DNA of 11,004 nucleotides from Methanoregulaceae archaeon UBA288 (GCA_002495225.1 DAEF01000137.1:1-11004); one strand, 5' to 3'. Shown: positions 1-6,568, counted from the first letter of the stretch. The notes: generated from the letters alone by a model not told the origin. A program made the numbers and translations.

Positions 1-220
1 ACTGGCCCGCCACGACGGCCCTGACGATGACCGAGCCCGCCTCGCTCGTCACGCGGACGTTCGTGTTCCGGTAGATCCCGAGGCGACGGATGTCCTCGAG
101 GTTCATCTCGATGATCGAGCAGGCCTCGAGATATTCGGGGGTCGTCTTGCCCTTCTCCATGGCGACGCCTTCTTCGATGGCGCGCTGCGTGATCAGGTTC
201 AGTGTAATCGAGTTGTTCAC
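1..220 (-). CDS. fwdD: Formylmethanofuran dehydrogenase subunit D (N-terminal part)
   Basis: This is the first 73 residues of a small molybdopterin-dinucleotide-binding protein; the 3' end lies outside the window. In methanogens subunit D (FwdD/FmdD) works with catalytic subunit B in the cytoplasmic complex that reduces CO2 to formylmethanofuran, the first step of methanogenesis, and it helps hold the tungsten- or molybdenum-pterin cofactor. The translation opens LNLITQRAIEEGVAMEKGK and continues with SIIEMNLEDIRRLGIY and then NVRVTSEAGSVIVRAV, the beta-barrel pattern of the dinucleotide-binding fold in this family. I place the start at the GTG at 218-220, because a strong GGAGGTGA ribosome site lies 9 nt upstream. 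The sequence does not tell whether it belongs to the Mo (fmd) or W (fwd) isozyme; the nearby molybdate genes do not decide this. The other subunits would be expected downstream, to the left of the window. Confidence 0.85.
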   Translation of the reverse strand, partial: MNNSITLNLITQRAIEEGVAMEKGKTTPEYLEACSIIEMNLEDIRRLGIYRNTNVRVTSEAGSVIVRAVVAGQ

Positions 221-229
221 AGGTCCACC

Positions 230-237
230 TCACCTCC
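230..237 (-). promoter_or_regulatory. Ribosome binding site of fwdD
   Basis: On the minus strand this reads GGAGGTGA, a near-full match to the archaeal 16S anti-Shine-Dalgarno, 9 nt before the GTG start at 220. It supports the GTG start of fwdD and shows that this gene is translated from a leadered mRNA, unlike several other genes in the window. Confidence 0.75.
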
Positions 238-277
238 CCGGACGCGCCCAGTCGATACGGCGCGCCCCGTTGGGCAT
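230..277 (-). other. Possible 15-codon upstream ORF in the fwdD leader
   Basis: On the minus strand an ATG at 275-277 opens a frame of 15 residues, beginning MPNGARRIDW, that ends in a TGA at 230-232. That stop codon is part of the fwdD Shine-Dalgarno sequence. A short frame ending exactly in the ribosome site could couple or attenuate translation of fwdD, but frames of this length are common by chance in GC-rich DNA, and there is only a weak ribosome site in front of it. Recorded as a possibility only. Confidence 0.15.
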
Positions 278-373
278 GGCCTGTACCTGATTATGAGAAG
301 TGATTAAAAAAAGGAGTTAGTTAATTCTGTAAACAAAATTTAATTAATTTTAATCCATTGTTAAAAGAAAATA

Positions 374-1309
374 TCACGCGAGATCGGGCTCCCGGCCCTC
401 GCTTCCGGCGGCTCGCGTCGATGAGAGGGCCAGGCAGTCCGGTTCGACCGCCCGGATTCCGCGGGCAGCGAGGTCCGCACGAAGCCCGTCGAGGTCCATC
501 AGGTCGAGCTGGTCGGCGAAGTGCCGGCCGGCGTACGCCCGGCGGTAGCAGCGGTCGAGGACGGCGCCGACTACGGCGACCGCCTCTTCGGGCGTCCGGA
601 CGGTCGCCAGGTCCACGCCGAGCACCGGGTGGCGCCCGCGCCGGCCCCCGATCGTGATCCGGTACTGCGGGCCATCGTCGGCCAGTACGGCGAACGGGCA
701 GTAGTCGACGCACATCCCGCAGGCCACGCACCGGCTCTCGTCGAGGCTGAGACAGCCGTTCACCATCACGATCGCGTCCTCGCGGCAGGTGTTCGCACAG
801 GTGCCGCAGCCCGTGCAGCGCCCGTCGTCGCGAAGCGGGCGGCGGATGCCCGTGATCCCGATCTCGCAGAGGCGTTCGCCGGCGCACATGTTCGGGCAGC
901 CCGAGATACCGATCCGCATCTTGACCGGGAGCTCGATCCCGAAGAACCGCCGGTCGAGTTCCTGCGCGAGCGCATAGGTCTCGATGCTGGCCAGGCGGCA
1001 GGTCGCGGTGCCGGGACAGGCCACGACGTTGACCACCTCGTTCCGCTCGGCACCGAGCGGCGTGCCGTTCCTGGCGAGCTTCGCGAGCAGGGGACCGATC
1101 GTCTCCGGGTCGACGTCGGGCAGCTCGATGGTCTGGCGCGTGGTCAGGTGCACGGCCGGCAGGCCGGCCCTGCGCGCGATCCGGCCGAGCCCCTCGAGCT
1201 GGGCCGGGGTCAGGAGGCCGGCCGGGGTACGGAGCCGGACGATGCAGCGGCGCGGATCGCGCTGGGTGATGATGCCGCCCGCCGATTCGAGCGTCCTTCG
1301 TGGGTCCAC
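374..1309 (-). CDS. Dissimilatory sulfite reductase-like siroheme/4Fe-4S protein
   Basis: This 311-residue protein has the layout of the small sulfite/nitrite reductase-like proteins (Dsr-LP) of methanogens. Residues about 10-80 form the ferredoxin-like half domain, with the conserved HLTTRQTIEL (54-63). The siroheme-[4Fe-4S] ligands follow as CX5C (C98, C104) and CX3C (C138, C142). A two-cluster ferredoxin insert comes next, with CX2CX2CX3C at C165/168/171/175 and again at C194/197/200/204. Family knowledge predicts a cytoplasmic six-electron reduction of sulfite or nitrite, or another siroheme-based electron transfer; the substrate is unknown. It lacks the F420H2-oxidising half found in Fsr, so it needs an outside electron donor. 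The GTG at 1307-1309 is the likely start: no clear Shine-Dalgarno precedes it, but a TATA-like box lies about 26 bp upstream, which suggests a leaderless mRNA. It sits between fwdD and a divergent MoeA-family gene, a context that hints at a link to metal cofactors but does not prove one. Confidence 0.85.
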   Translation of the reverse strand: MDPRRTLESAGGIITQRDPRRCIVRLRTPAGLLTPAQLEGLGRIARRAGLPAVHLTTRQTIELPDVDPETIGPLLAKLARNGTPLGAERNEVVNVVACPGTATCRLASIETYALAQELDRRFFGIELPVKMRIGISGCPNMCAGERLCEIGITGIRRPLRDDGRCTGCGTCANTCREDAIVMVNGCLSLDESRCVACGMCVDYCPFAVLADDGPQYRITIGGRRGRHPVLGVDLATVRTPEEAVAVVGAVLDRCYRRAYAGRHFADQLDLMDLDGLRADLAARGIRAVEPDCLALSSTRAAGSEGREPDLA

Positions 1310-1331
1310 ACCCTCTTCTTTAGCGTGGTGG

Positions 1332-1338
1332 TAAATAA
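1332..1338. promoter_or_regulatory. TATA-like box midway between two divergent genes
   Basis: The sequence is TAAATAA on the plus strand and TTATTTA on the minus strand. Its centre lies about 26 bp from the GTG start at 1309 (minus) and about 27 bp from the TTG start at 1362 (plus). Those are typical archaeal TATA-to-transcription-start distances, so one box could serve both genes and both mRNAs could be leaderless. Neither start has a Shine-Dalgarno sequence. A separate box for the plus gene (for example GAATAAT near 1346-1352) cannot be excluded. Confidence 0.45.
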
Positions 1339-1361
1339 GAAGACTGAATAATCCTGTTAAG

Positions 1362-2828
1362 TTGATCAGGTCGTACCAGGATTCCAGTCACCTCCGCTCC
1401 TTCGAGGCCTCGCGCGAGCGGATCGCCGCCGCATTCCCGGACCCCGCCCGGACCGCGGACCTGCCGGTCGAGGCCGCCGTGGGGCGGATCCTGGCCGCGC
1501 CCGTGCGGGCCGGGTTCGCGGTCCCGGGGACGGACGTGGCCGAGGTCGACGGGATCGCCGTCGCGAGCCGGGAGACCCGCCACGCAGCCCCGGGGAGCCC
1601 GTTGGCGGTCGCAACCTCCCTCCGGGTCGATACGGGCCGGGCCCTTCCGCCCGGGACGGACGCCGTCGTGCCGATCGAGTGCTGCCCCGACGGGGGCGCG
1701 CGCCTCCTCCTCGAGGCGCCCATCGAACCGGGCGACGGGGTGCGGCGCGCCGGCGCCGAGCTCGAGGGCGGCGCCCTCCTCCTGCCCGCCGGCCACCGCC
1801 TCCGCCCGGTCGACGTCGGCCCGCTCGTGGCCGCGGGCGCGGCCCGGGTCCGGGTCCGGGCCGCCCGGGTCGGCGTCGTCCCGACCGGCGGCGAGCTCGT
1901 CCCGCCCGGGACCGTGCCGGGGCCGGGCGAGAGCGTCGCCTCGAACCCGCTCGCCATCCGGGCCCTCCTCGCCCCGCAGGGCGCCGAGACGATCGTTCAC
2001 CCGGTGGTGCCCGACGACCCGGCAGCCGTCCTGGCCGCGATCGAGGCCCTCCGCAGCGAGGTCGACCTCATCGTCGTCTGCGGCGGCAGCGGGCGCGGCA
2101 CGCGCGACGTCGCGTTCGGGGTGGTCCGGTCGCTCGGCGAGGTCGTGGTCGACGGCGTCGCGGCCCGGCCGGGCCGGGCATTTCTCGTGATCCGGGACGG
2201 GGCCGTCCCGGTCATCGCCATGCCGGGCCGCGCCCAGCCCGTGGGTTTGCTCACCGAGTTCTTCATCGTCCCGCTCCTCGCCGCCTGGGGCCTTCCGGTC
2301 CCGGCGGCCCCGCGGGCGCGGGCCCGGCTCGGCCTGGCGATCGAGTCCCACCCCGGGTTCGCCGAGGCGGTCCCGCTCTCGATCGCCCGGGTCGGGGATT
2401 CGGTCGTCGGCGTCAGGCAGCCGCGGGGGCGGCGCGGTGCATTGTCACAGTTCCGGGCGAACGCCCGCCTCTTCGTCCCCGAGGGCGTCGCGGGGTACGA
2501 CGCCGGCGACGAGGTCGAGGCCGATCTCCTGAACGACCTGGACGGCCCCGATCGGACCCTCCTGGTGGTCGGCGCCGTCGAGGGCCTCGATTTCCGGGAG
2601 ACTCCGTACCGCGTCGTTCCGGTCCCGTGCAGCGAGGACGAGGCGCGCGCCCTGCTCGGCCGGTCGGCCTGCCACCTGGCCGTGCTGAGGGACGCACTCG
2701 ATGTGCCGGAGGGGACACGGGCGCTCCGGCTCGCGGACGGAGGGGAGGTCGCGCTCGCGGTGCCACCCGGGCGTGCCGACGACCCGAAGGTCCGAGCGGC
2801 CCTGGCGACCCTGGGCGTCACCAGGTGA
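1362..2828 (+). CDS. Divergent MoeA-family protein with short C-terminal extension
   Basis: This 488-residue protein is related to MoeA, which inserts molybdate or tungstate into adenylylated molybdopterin. The MoeA core spans roughly residues 10-390. Visible landmarks are TGRALPPGTDAVVPIE (91-106), VGVVPTGGELV (170-180) and GGSGRGTRD (241-249). Several signatures are changed: SAMDGYA is replaced by AEVDGIA (60-66, Asp kept), the PGKP lysine is arginine (PGRA, 270-273), and the LPGNP loop reads MPGRAQP (287-293). A tail of about 90 residues (399-488) follows the core. It resembles the beginning of the periplasmic-binding-protein-like domain fused to some archaeal MoeA proteins, but is far shorter. 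The start is an unusual TTG; the frame closes upstream at 1332-1334 and no better start exists, and the MoeA-like sequence begins within the first dozen residues. Very GC-rich. It may be a Mo- or W-specific insertase or a regulatory homologue. Confidence 0.75.
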   Translation: MIRSYQDSSHLRSFEASRERIAAAFPDPARTADLPVEAAVGRILAAPVRAGFAVPGTDVAEVDGIAVASRETRHAAPGSPLAVATSLRVDTGRALPPGTDAVVPIECCPDGGARLLLEAPIEPGDGVRRAGAELEGGALLLPAGHRLRPVDVGPLVAAGAARVRVRAARVGVVPTGGELVPPGTVPGPGESVASNPLAIRALLAPQGAETIVHPVVPDDPAAVLAAIEALRSEVDLIVVCGGSGRGTRDVAFGVVRSLGEVVVDGVAARPGRAFLVIRDGAVPVIAMPGRAQPVGLLTEFFIVPLLAAWGLPVPAAPRARARLGLAIESHPGFAEAVPLSIARVGDSVVGVRQPRGRRGALSQFRANARLFVPEGVAGYDAGDEVEADLLNDLDGPDRTLLVVGAVEGLDFRETPYRVVPVPCSEDEARALLGRSACHLAVLRDALDVPEGTRALRLADGGEVALAVPPGRADDPKVRAALATLGVTR

Positions 2829-4065
2829 TGACGTCGGCCTCGTCGCCGGCCCGAAGGCCGCCGCCGTCGGCCGGGACCACGACGATCCCGTCGCACTCGA
2901 AGAGGGTGGAGAGGCGGCCGGTCTCGCCGTCGACCGGGGTCGCCCAGCCGTCGCGGATACGGACGAGGCGGTAGGTCTCCCGCCGCCGTCGGAGCGGCAT
3001 GGGGGCCGCGAGCCGGACGGTCTGGCGGCAGCTGCTCCGCCGCGATCCCCCCTGCATCCCCTCGAGGAGCCGGGCGAGGAAGAGGACGAGCACGATGAAC
3101 GACGAGGCCGGGTGGCCGGGCAGCCCGATGACCGGCCGGCCGTGGACCATCGCGATCCGGGTCGGCTTGCCCGGGCCGAACGTGACCGCGGGCATGGTCC
3201 GGTCCGAGAGGCGGGCGAGGACCTGGCCCGTGATATCGCGTTCGCCGCGGGCGCTCCCGCCCGAGACCACGACCGCGTCGCAGTCGGCGACCGCCCTGAG
3301 GACCGCATAGGTCAGCTCGTCGGGGTCGTCGCGCACGACCGCGGAGAGCATGGGGATCGCGCCCTGGCGCCGGAGAAAGACGCCGATCAGGTGGGAGTTG
3401 ACCTCGCGGACCTCGCCGGGAGCGGGCTCGGCGGCGGCGTCGACGAGCTCGAGGCCGGTCGGGACGATCCCGATCCGGAGGGGGCGGCGCACCCGGACCG
3501 CCGTGCGTCCGACCGCGGCCAGCACGCCGACGTCCTGGGGCCGGATCGCCCAGCCCTCGGGCAGGAGGAGGGTCCCGGCGACGAAGTCGGCCCCGCGGCG
3601 GGTCACGTGCTCGCCGGTTCTCACGGGGCGGGTCAGGACCAGCGAATCCCCCCGGCGCTCGGCCTGCTCGAGCGGCACCACCGCGTCGGCGCCGCCGGGC
3701 ACCCGCCCGCCGGTGGGCACCCCGCAGGCCGCTCCCGGTCCCAGCTCGATCCGGCCGGAGGCGCCCATCGAGACCGAGCCCGCGATCCGGAGCGTGACCG
3801 GGTTCGCCTCGGAGGCCCCCGCGGTCCCGGCCGCTTCGAGCGCGAAGCCGTCCATAGCCGAGCGGTCGAAGCCCGGCACGTCGCAGTCCGGGCGGATCGT
3901 CTCCGCGAGGATGCGGCCGTCCGCCCGGTCGATCTGCACCACCTCCGAGCTCGCCGGGAGCGCCGACTGCTGGATGAACCGGATCGCGTCCTCGATAGAA
4001 CAGGTGTTTCCCTCCGGCAGCACGGACTCGGGCCGTGACGGGGCCGTCCGATCGAGGGCTTCCAT
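2818..4065 (-). CDS. moeA: Molybdopterin molybdenumtransferase MoeA
   Basis: This 415-residue protein is a conventional MoeA, close in length to the E. coli enzyme (411). MoeA hydrolyses adenylylated molybdopterin and inserts molybdate (or tungstate) to make active cofactor in the cytoplasm. The diagnostic motifs are intact: SAMDGFA (69-75), PTGGRVPGGADAVVPLE (117-133), VPTGLEL (201-207), SGGSARGERD (268-277), PGKP (298-301) and GLPGHPASS (314-322, with His where Asn is common). A normal C-terminal domain IV covers about 350-415. The ATG start at 4063-4065 has no Shine-Dalgarno, but a TATA-like TTAATTA lies about 29 bp upstream, so a leaderless or nearly leaderless transcript is likely. Its 3' end overlaps the convergent MoeA-like gene by 11 bp. 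fdhD lies 42 bp upstream on the same strand. Of the three MoeA-family genes here, this one is most likely to keep the standard activity. Confidence 0.93.
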   Translation of the reverse strand: MEALDRTAPSRPESVLPEGNTCSIEDAIRFIQQSALPASSEVVQIDRADGRILAETIRPDCDVPGFDRSAMDGFALEAAGTAGASEANPVTLRIAGSVSMGASGRIELGPGAACGVPTGGRVPGGADAVVPLEQAERRGDSLVLTRPVRTGEHVTRRGADFVAGTLLLPEGWAIRPQDVGVLAAVGRTAVRVRRPLRIGIVPTGLELVDAAAEPAPGEVREVNSHLIGVFLRRQGAIPMLSAVVRDDPDELTYAVLRAVADCDAVVVSGGSARGERDITGQVLARLSDRTMPAVTFGPGKPTRIAMVHGRPVIGLPGHPASSFIVLVLFLARLLEGMQGGSRRSSCRQTVRLAAPMPLRRRRETYRLVRIRDGWATPVDGETGRLSTLFECDGIVVVPADGGGLRAGDEADVITW

Positions 4066-4090
4066 TGGAAAAATGATTATCCCAGGCTGG

Positions 4091-4097
4091 TAATTAA
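4091..4097 (-). promoter_or_regulatory. TATA-like box for moeA
   Basis: On the minus strand this is TTAATTA in the 42-bp gap between fdhD and moeA. Its centre lies about 29 bp before the moeA ATG. The interrupted palindrome CCAG-G-CTGG (4082-4090) sits between the box and the start. The box suggests that moeA can be transcribed independently of fdhD, although the short gap also allows readthrough. Confidence 0.45.
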
Positions 4098-4107
4098 TGA
4101 TTCCCCA

Positions 4108-4974
4108 TTACCCGGTCGCGACCGCTGTCAGGGGGGCCCCGCCCCGGCGGACGCGCTCGGGGTGGGTATAGATCGTGAGACGCGGCGGGCGGGCGAATCC
4201 GACCGCGGTCAGGTTCACCCGAGCGGCCAGCTCGAGGCCGGCCAGGACCGGGGCCGTGTTCGAGACGACGACCGGTATCCCCGCGCGGTAGACCTTGGCC
4301 ACCATGCCCGACGGGAGGCGGCCCGTGCAGACCAGGAGCGCGGACGCGAGGTCGGCACCCGCGAGCAGGGCCGTGCCGACGGCCTTGTCGACCGAGGTGT
4401 GACGGCCCATGTCCTCGGCTGACGCGATCACCTCTCCGGCCGGCCCCACGATCACGGTGCAGTGGGTCCCTCCCGTGCGCCGCCAGAGGTGCGCCAGGTC
4501 GTTGATCAGGCCGGCGGCGAGCATGAGGGTCTCGAGCTCGACCCCCGGGCCGTCGGGCAGGGGCTTTCGGCACGCGTCGAGTCCGCAGGCGAGGCCGGGG
4601 CAGCCCGAGGTGCGCAGCTCGACCCCCGGGGGCGGGCCGGCCAGGCTCGGGACCCGGACGTCGATCACGTCGCCGTCGACCGCGATGGACGCGATCGCGT
4701 CGACTGAGGGGACGACCCCCTCGCAGACGAGAAAGCCGCTGGCGAACGCCTCGAGCCGGTCGCGGGTCAGTGCGAGCCGGACGAGCCGCGCGCCGTTCAC
4801 GCGGAGCTCGACCGTCGACTCCACGCAGACCTCGGCCTCTTCCCGCCGCACGCCCTCTCCGTCGGCCATGATCACGCGTACCCTGCGGGTCAGCCCCCCC
4901 GGGTCCCCCGTCGTTCCGCTCACGGCACCCATTGACATCGTAAAAATGGTGACCGGCCCGGAGGGAAGAAGCAC
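4108..4974 (-). CDS. fdhD: FdhD-family sulfurtransferase for formate dehydrogenase cofactor
   Basis: FdhD carries sulfur from a cysteine desulfurase to the bis-pterin Mo/W cofactor of formate dehydrogenases and is needed for their activity. The translation (up to 288 residues) shows the family motifs: VELRVNG (55-61), TGGTHCTV (167-174), EDMGRHTSVDKAVG (187-200), CTGRLPSGMVAKVYRAGIPV (216-235), SNTAP (238-242) and VGFARPPRLTIYT (258-270). The sulfur-carrying loop has cysteines at 125, 130 and 135 (SGCPGLACGLDAC), a wider spacing than the CXXC of E. coli FdhD. The start is uncertain. The GTG at 4972-4974 gives the longest form, and ATGs at residues 13 and 15 (4938 and 4932) are equally reasonable, because family similarity begins only around residue 28 and no candidate has a good Shine-Dalgarno. 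No formate dehydrogenase gene is in the window; the related formylmethanofuran dehydrogenase or a distant fdhAB could be the client. Confidence 0.92.
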   Translation of the reverse strand: MLLPSGPVTIFTMSMGAVSGTTGDPGGLTRRVRVIMADGEGVRREEAEVCVESTVELRVNGARLVRLALTRDRLEAFASGFLVCEGVVPSVDAIASIAVDGDVIDVRVPSLAGPPPGVELRTSGCPGLACGLDACRKPLPDGPGVELETLMLAAGLINDLAHLWRRTGGTHCTVIVGPAGEVIASAEDMGRHTSVDKAVGTALLAGADLASALLVCTGRLPSGMVAKVYRAGIPVVVSNTAPVLAGLELAARVNLTAVGFARPPRLTIYTHPERVRRGGAPLTAVATG

Positions 4975-5057
4975 GATGTTAACATAACCAATTTAACCAT
5001 TCGCAATTATAACCAAAGATTATCTCTCCCGACGCCGATCATCTCTGGAGCAACACC
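4975..5057. promoter_or_regulatory. Divergent control region of fdhD and the second MoeA-like gene
   Basis: This 83-bp AT-rich gap holds several signals. ATGTTAACAT (4976-4985) is a perfect 10-bp palindrome. Three related units ending in TAACC follow: AACATAACC (4981-4989), AATTTAACC (4990-4998, directly adjacent) and AATTATAACC (5005-5014). AATTATAA (5005-5012) can act as the TATA box of the plus-strand gene, putting its transcription start near 5034-5037. The same element read on the minus strand, or TTAAAT at 4991-4996, could serve fdhD. A GGAG ribosome site (5047-5050) lies 7 nt before the plus-strand ATG. The repeats overlap the promoter elements, as an operator would. Confidence 0.5.
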
Positions 5058-6515
5058 ATGCGGTTCTTCGACCAGGTCACGTATGCCCAGGCCCGCACCA
5101 TCGTGACAGAGCACTTCCCGGCCCCTTCGCGGACCGAGGTGGTCCCGGTCGCCGACGCCGTCGGGCGGGTCACCGCGGAACCCGTCCTGGCCGTGATCGA
5201 CGTTCCCGGTGAAGACCAGTGCCTCGTCGACGGCTGCGCGGTCCTGAGCACCCAGACCGCCGGCGCGCGGCAGGGCAACCCGGTCGCCCTCCCGTCGGCC
5301 GTTCCGGTCGAGTCCGGGGACCCCCTCCCGGACTGGTGCGACGCAGTGGTCATGGTCGAGGACCTCCAGACGTCGGGCGGGCGGAGCGCGACCACGAAGA
5401 CCGTGTGGCCGGGCCAGCACGTCCGGCGCGCAGGGACCGAGGTCCGGAAGGGCCGGGAGGTCCTCCCGCCCGGGCACCGGGTCCAGCCGGACGAGGTCGG
5501 CGCCCTGGTCGTGTGCGGCATCGAGACCGTCCGCGTCCGCGCCGTGCGGGTGGTGCTGGTCCCGGTGGGAAAGGGGCTCGTGCCGCCGGGGACCCCTCCC
5601 GGGCCCGGCGAGGTGATCGAGTCGAACACGGCCCGGGCGGCTGCCTTCCTCTCGGGGCGCGGGGTCGGCTGCGTCATCCGTCCCGCGGTCCCCGGCGGAA
5701 CGGGGACCATCGGGGACGTCCTGGCCGCCGCAACGCGCGACGCGGACCTGGTGCTGGTCTTCGGCGGCGTCTCCAAGGGGGCGAGCGACGGCACGGCGAG
5801 GGCGGTCGGGACGCTCGGCGAGATCCTCTTTCACGGTGTCGCCATGCAGCCCGGCCGCCCGACCCTGGCAGGCCGCGTGGGCGGCGTCCCCGTCCTCGCG
5901 CTCCCCGGGTACCCGTTCGCGGCCGGCGTCGTCCTCCGCGAACTCGTCGCGCCGCTCCTCTGTGCCTGGGGCTTCCCGGCGGCCGCCCAGTACTCGACCG
6001 TGCCGGTGGAGCTCGCGCGGCCGGTCGTCTCCGAGGTCGGCGTCGACGAGTTCGTGCCGCTCACGCTCGGGTGCATCGGGGGCCGCTGGGTCGCCTATCC
6101 GCGCGGCAGGAACCCGGCCTCGCACCTCGCGGACATCGGGATCCACGCCTTCATCCACGTCCCGAGCGGGGTCGAAGGGTACGAGGCGGGGACCGTGCAC
6201 CGGGCGCGCATGACCGCGGGCGAGCGGGCCGCCCGGCGGACCCTGTTCGTCCACGGGGCCGCCGGCCCGAGCCTCGAGTGGCTGGTCTCGGCCGCGCGGA
6301 CCGCGGGCCTGCAGGTCGAGCCCGTCGGCGGCCGGTCGGCCCTTGCCTACGAGGTGCTGGGGGCGCAACGCTGTCATCTCGCCGCCCTGGAGGGGAGCGG
6401 GGCGCGCACCCGCCTCCTCTCCACGCCCGCCCTGCTCGACGATCTCCGCGTCCGGGCGGTGGCCCGGGCCGCCGACGCCATCGGGTGGCCCGTTGAGATC
6501 GTCACCTCCGTCTGA
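5058..6515 (+). CDS. Divergent MoeA-family protein with short C-terminal extension (second copy)
   Basis: This 485-residue protein is a MoeA homologue that resembles the first plus-strand MoeA-like protein more than the standard moeA between them. Landmarks are VDGCAV (57-62) in place of SAMDGYA with Asp kept, GDPLPDWCDAVVMVED (87-102), GGVSKGASD (236-244), PGRP (265-268) with Arg in place of the PGKP lysine, and LPGYP (282-286). Residues about 394-485 form an extra tail that opens TLFVHGAAGPSLEWLV and contains GAQRCHLAALEG. This looks like the first part of the periplasmic-binding-protein-like domain of longer archaeal MoeA fusions. The ATG at 5058 is well supported by GGAG 7 nt upstream. 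It is transcribed toward modA, 122 bp ahead. Role inferred: metal insertion or metal sensing, perhaps for W as against Mo. Confidence 0.8.
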   Translation: MRFFDQVTYAQARTIVTEHFPAPSRTEVVPVADAVGRVTAEPVLAVIDVPGEDQCLVDGCAVLSTQTAGARQGNPVALPSAVPVESGDPLPDWCDAVVMVEDLQTSGGRSATTKTVWPGQHVRRAGTEVRKGREVLPPGHRVQPDEVGALVVCGIETVRVRAVRVVLVPVGKGLVPPGTPPGPGEVIESNTARAAAFLSGRGVGCVIRPAVPGGTGTIGDVLAAATRDADLVLVFGGVSKGASDGTARAVGTLGEILFHGVAMQPGRPTLAGRVGGVPVLALPGYPFAAGVVLRELVAPLLCAWGFPAAAQYSTVPVELARPVVSEVGVDEFVPLTLGCIGGRWVAYPRGRNPASHLADIGIHAFIHVPSGVEGYEAGTVHRARMTAGERAARRTLFVHGAAGPSLEWLVSAARTAGLQVEPVGGRSALAYEVLGAQRCHLAALEGSGARTRLLSTPALLDDLRVRAVARAADAIGWPVEIVTSV

Positions 6516-6523
6516 AGAGACGG
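6508..6523 (+). other. Hairpin across the stop codon of the second MoeA-like gene
   Basis: CCGTCT (6508-6513) and AGACGG (6518-6523) are perfectly complementary around a GAAG loop, and the TGA stop (6513-6515) lies inside the structure. No T-run follows, so it is not a classical terminator. It may protect the mRNA end or be incidental. Confidence 0.35.
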
Positions 6524-6568
6524 CCCGGACTACGATGCCGGGTCGGGAGCGAGTCCCTACCTGCGACA

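Larger units (their letters stand above)
221..373 (-). promoter_or_regulatory. Intergenic control region before fwdD, with AT-rich core and T-tracts
   Basis: This 153-bp gap separates two same-strand genes. Its part from about 301 to 373 is strikingly AT-rich against GC-rich surroundings. Read on the minus strand, a T-rich stretch follows directly after the upstream stop codon (363-373) and a run of seven T lies at 306-312; either could end transcription of the sulfite-reductase-like gene. The TTAATTAAATTTT stretch around 338-350 is the best TATA-like box for the fwd/fmd operon and would give a leader of about 100 nt. Weaker TATA-like alternatives lie nearer the gene (around 285-310). The transcription start cannot be fixed by eye. 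Confidence 0.5.

Noticed and set aside
521..1351. Long open frame antisense to the sulfite-reductase-like gene
   Set aside because: Its translation is rich in Arg, Ala, Gly and Asp with no recognisable motif, whereas the opposite strand carries intact siroheme and ferredoxin cysteine motifs. It is a by-product of high GC content.
1835..1875. Repeated GGGTCC-type units inside the first MoeA-like gene
   Set aside because: They arise from Arg/Val codons in a very GC-rich coding region and do not form a regular array.
1320..2351. Long minus-strand frame opposite the first MoeA-like gene, and similar long frames opposite the other MoeA-family genes and modC
   Set aside because: These are low-complexity, Arg/Pro/Asp-rich translations that mirror real genes; none has a family motif or a credible ribosome site.
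1362..2828. Reading the MoeA-like tails as complete LysR/PBP substrate-binding domains
   Set aside because: The tails are only about 90 residues, well short of a full domain of this type, so only a partial resemblance can be claimed.
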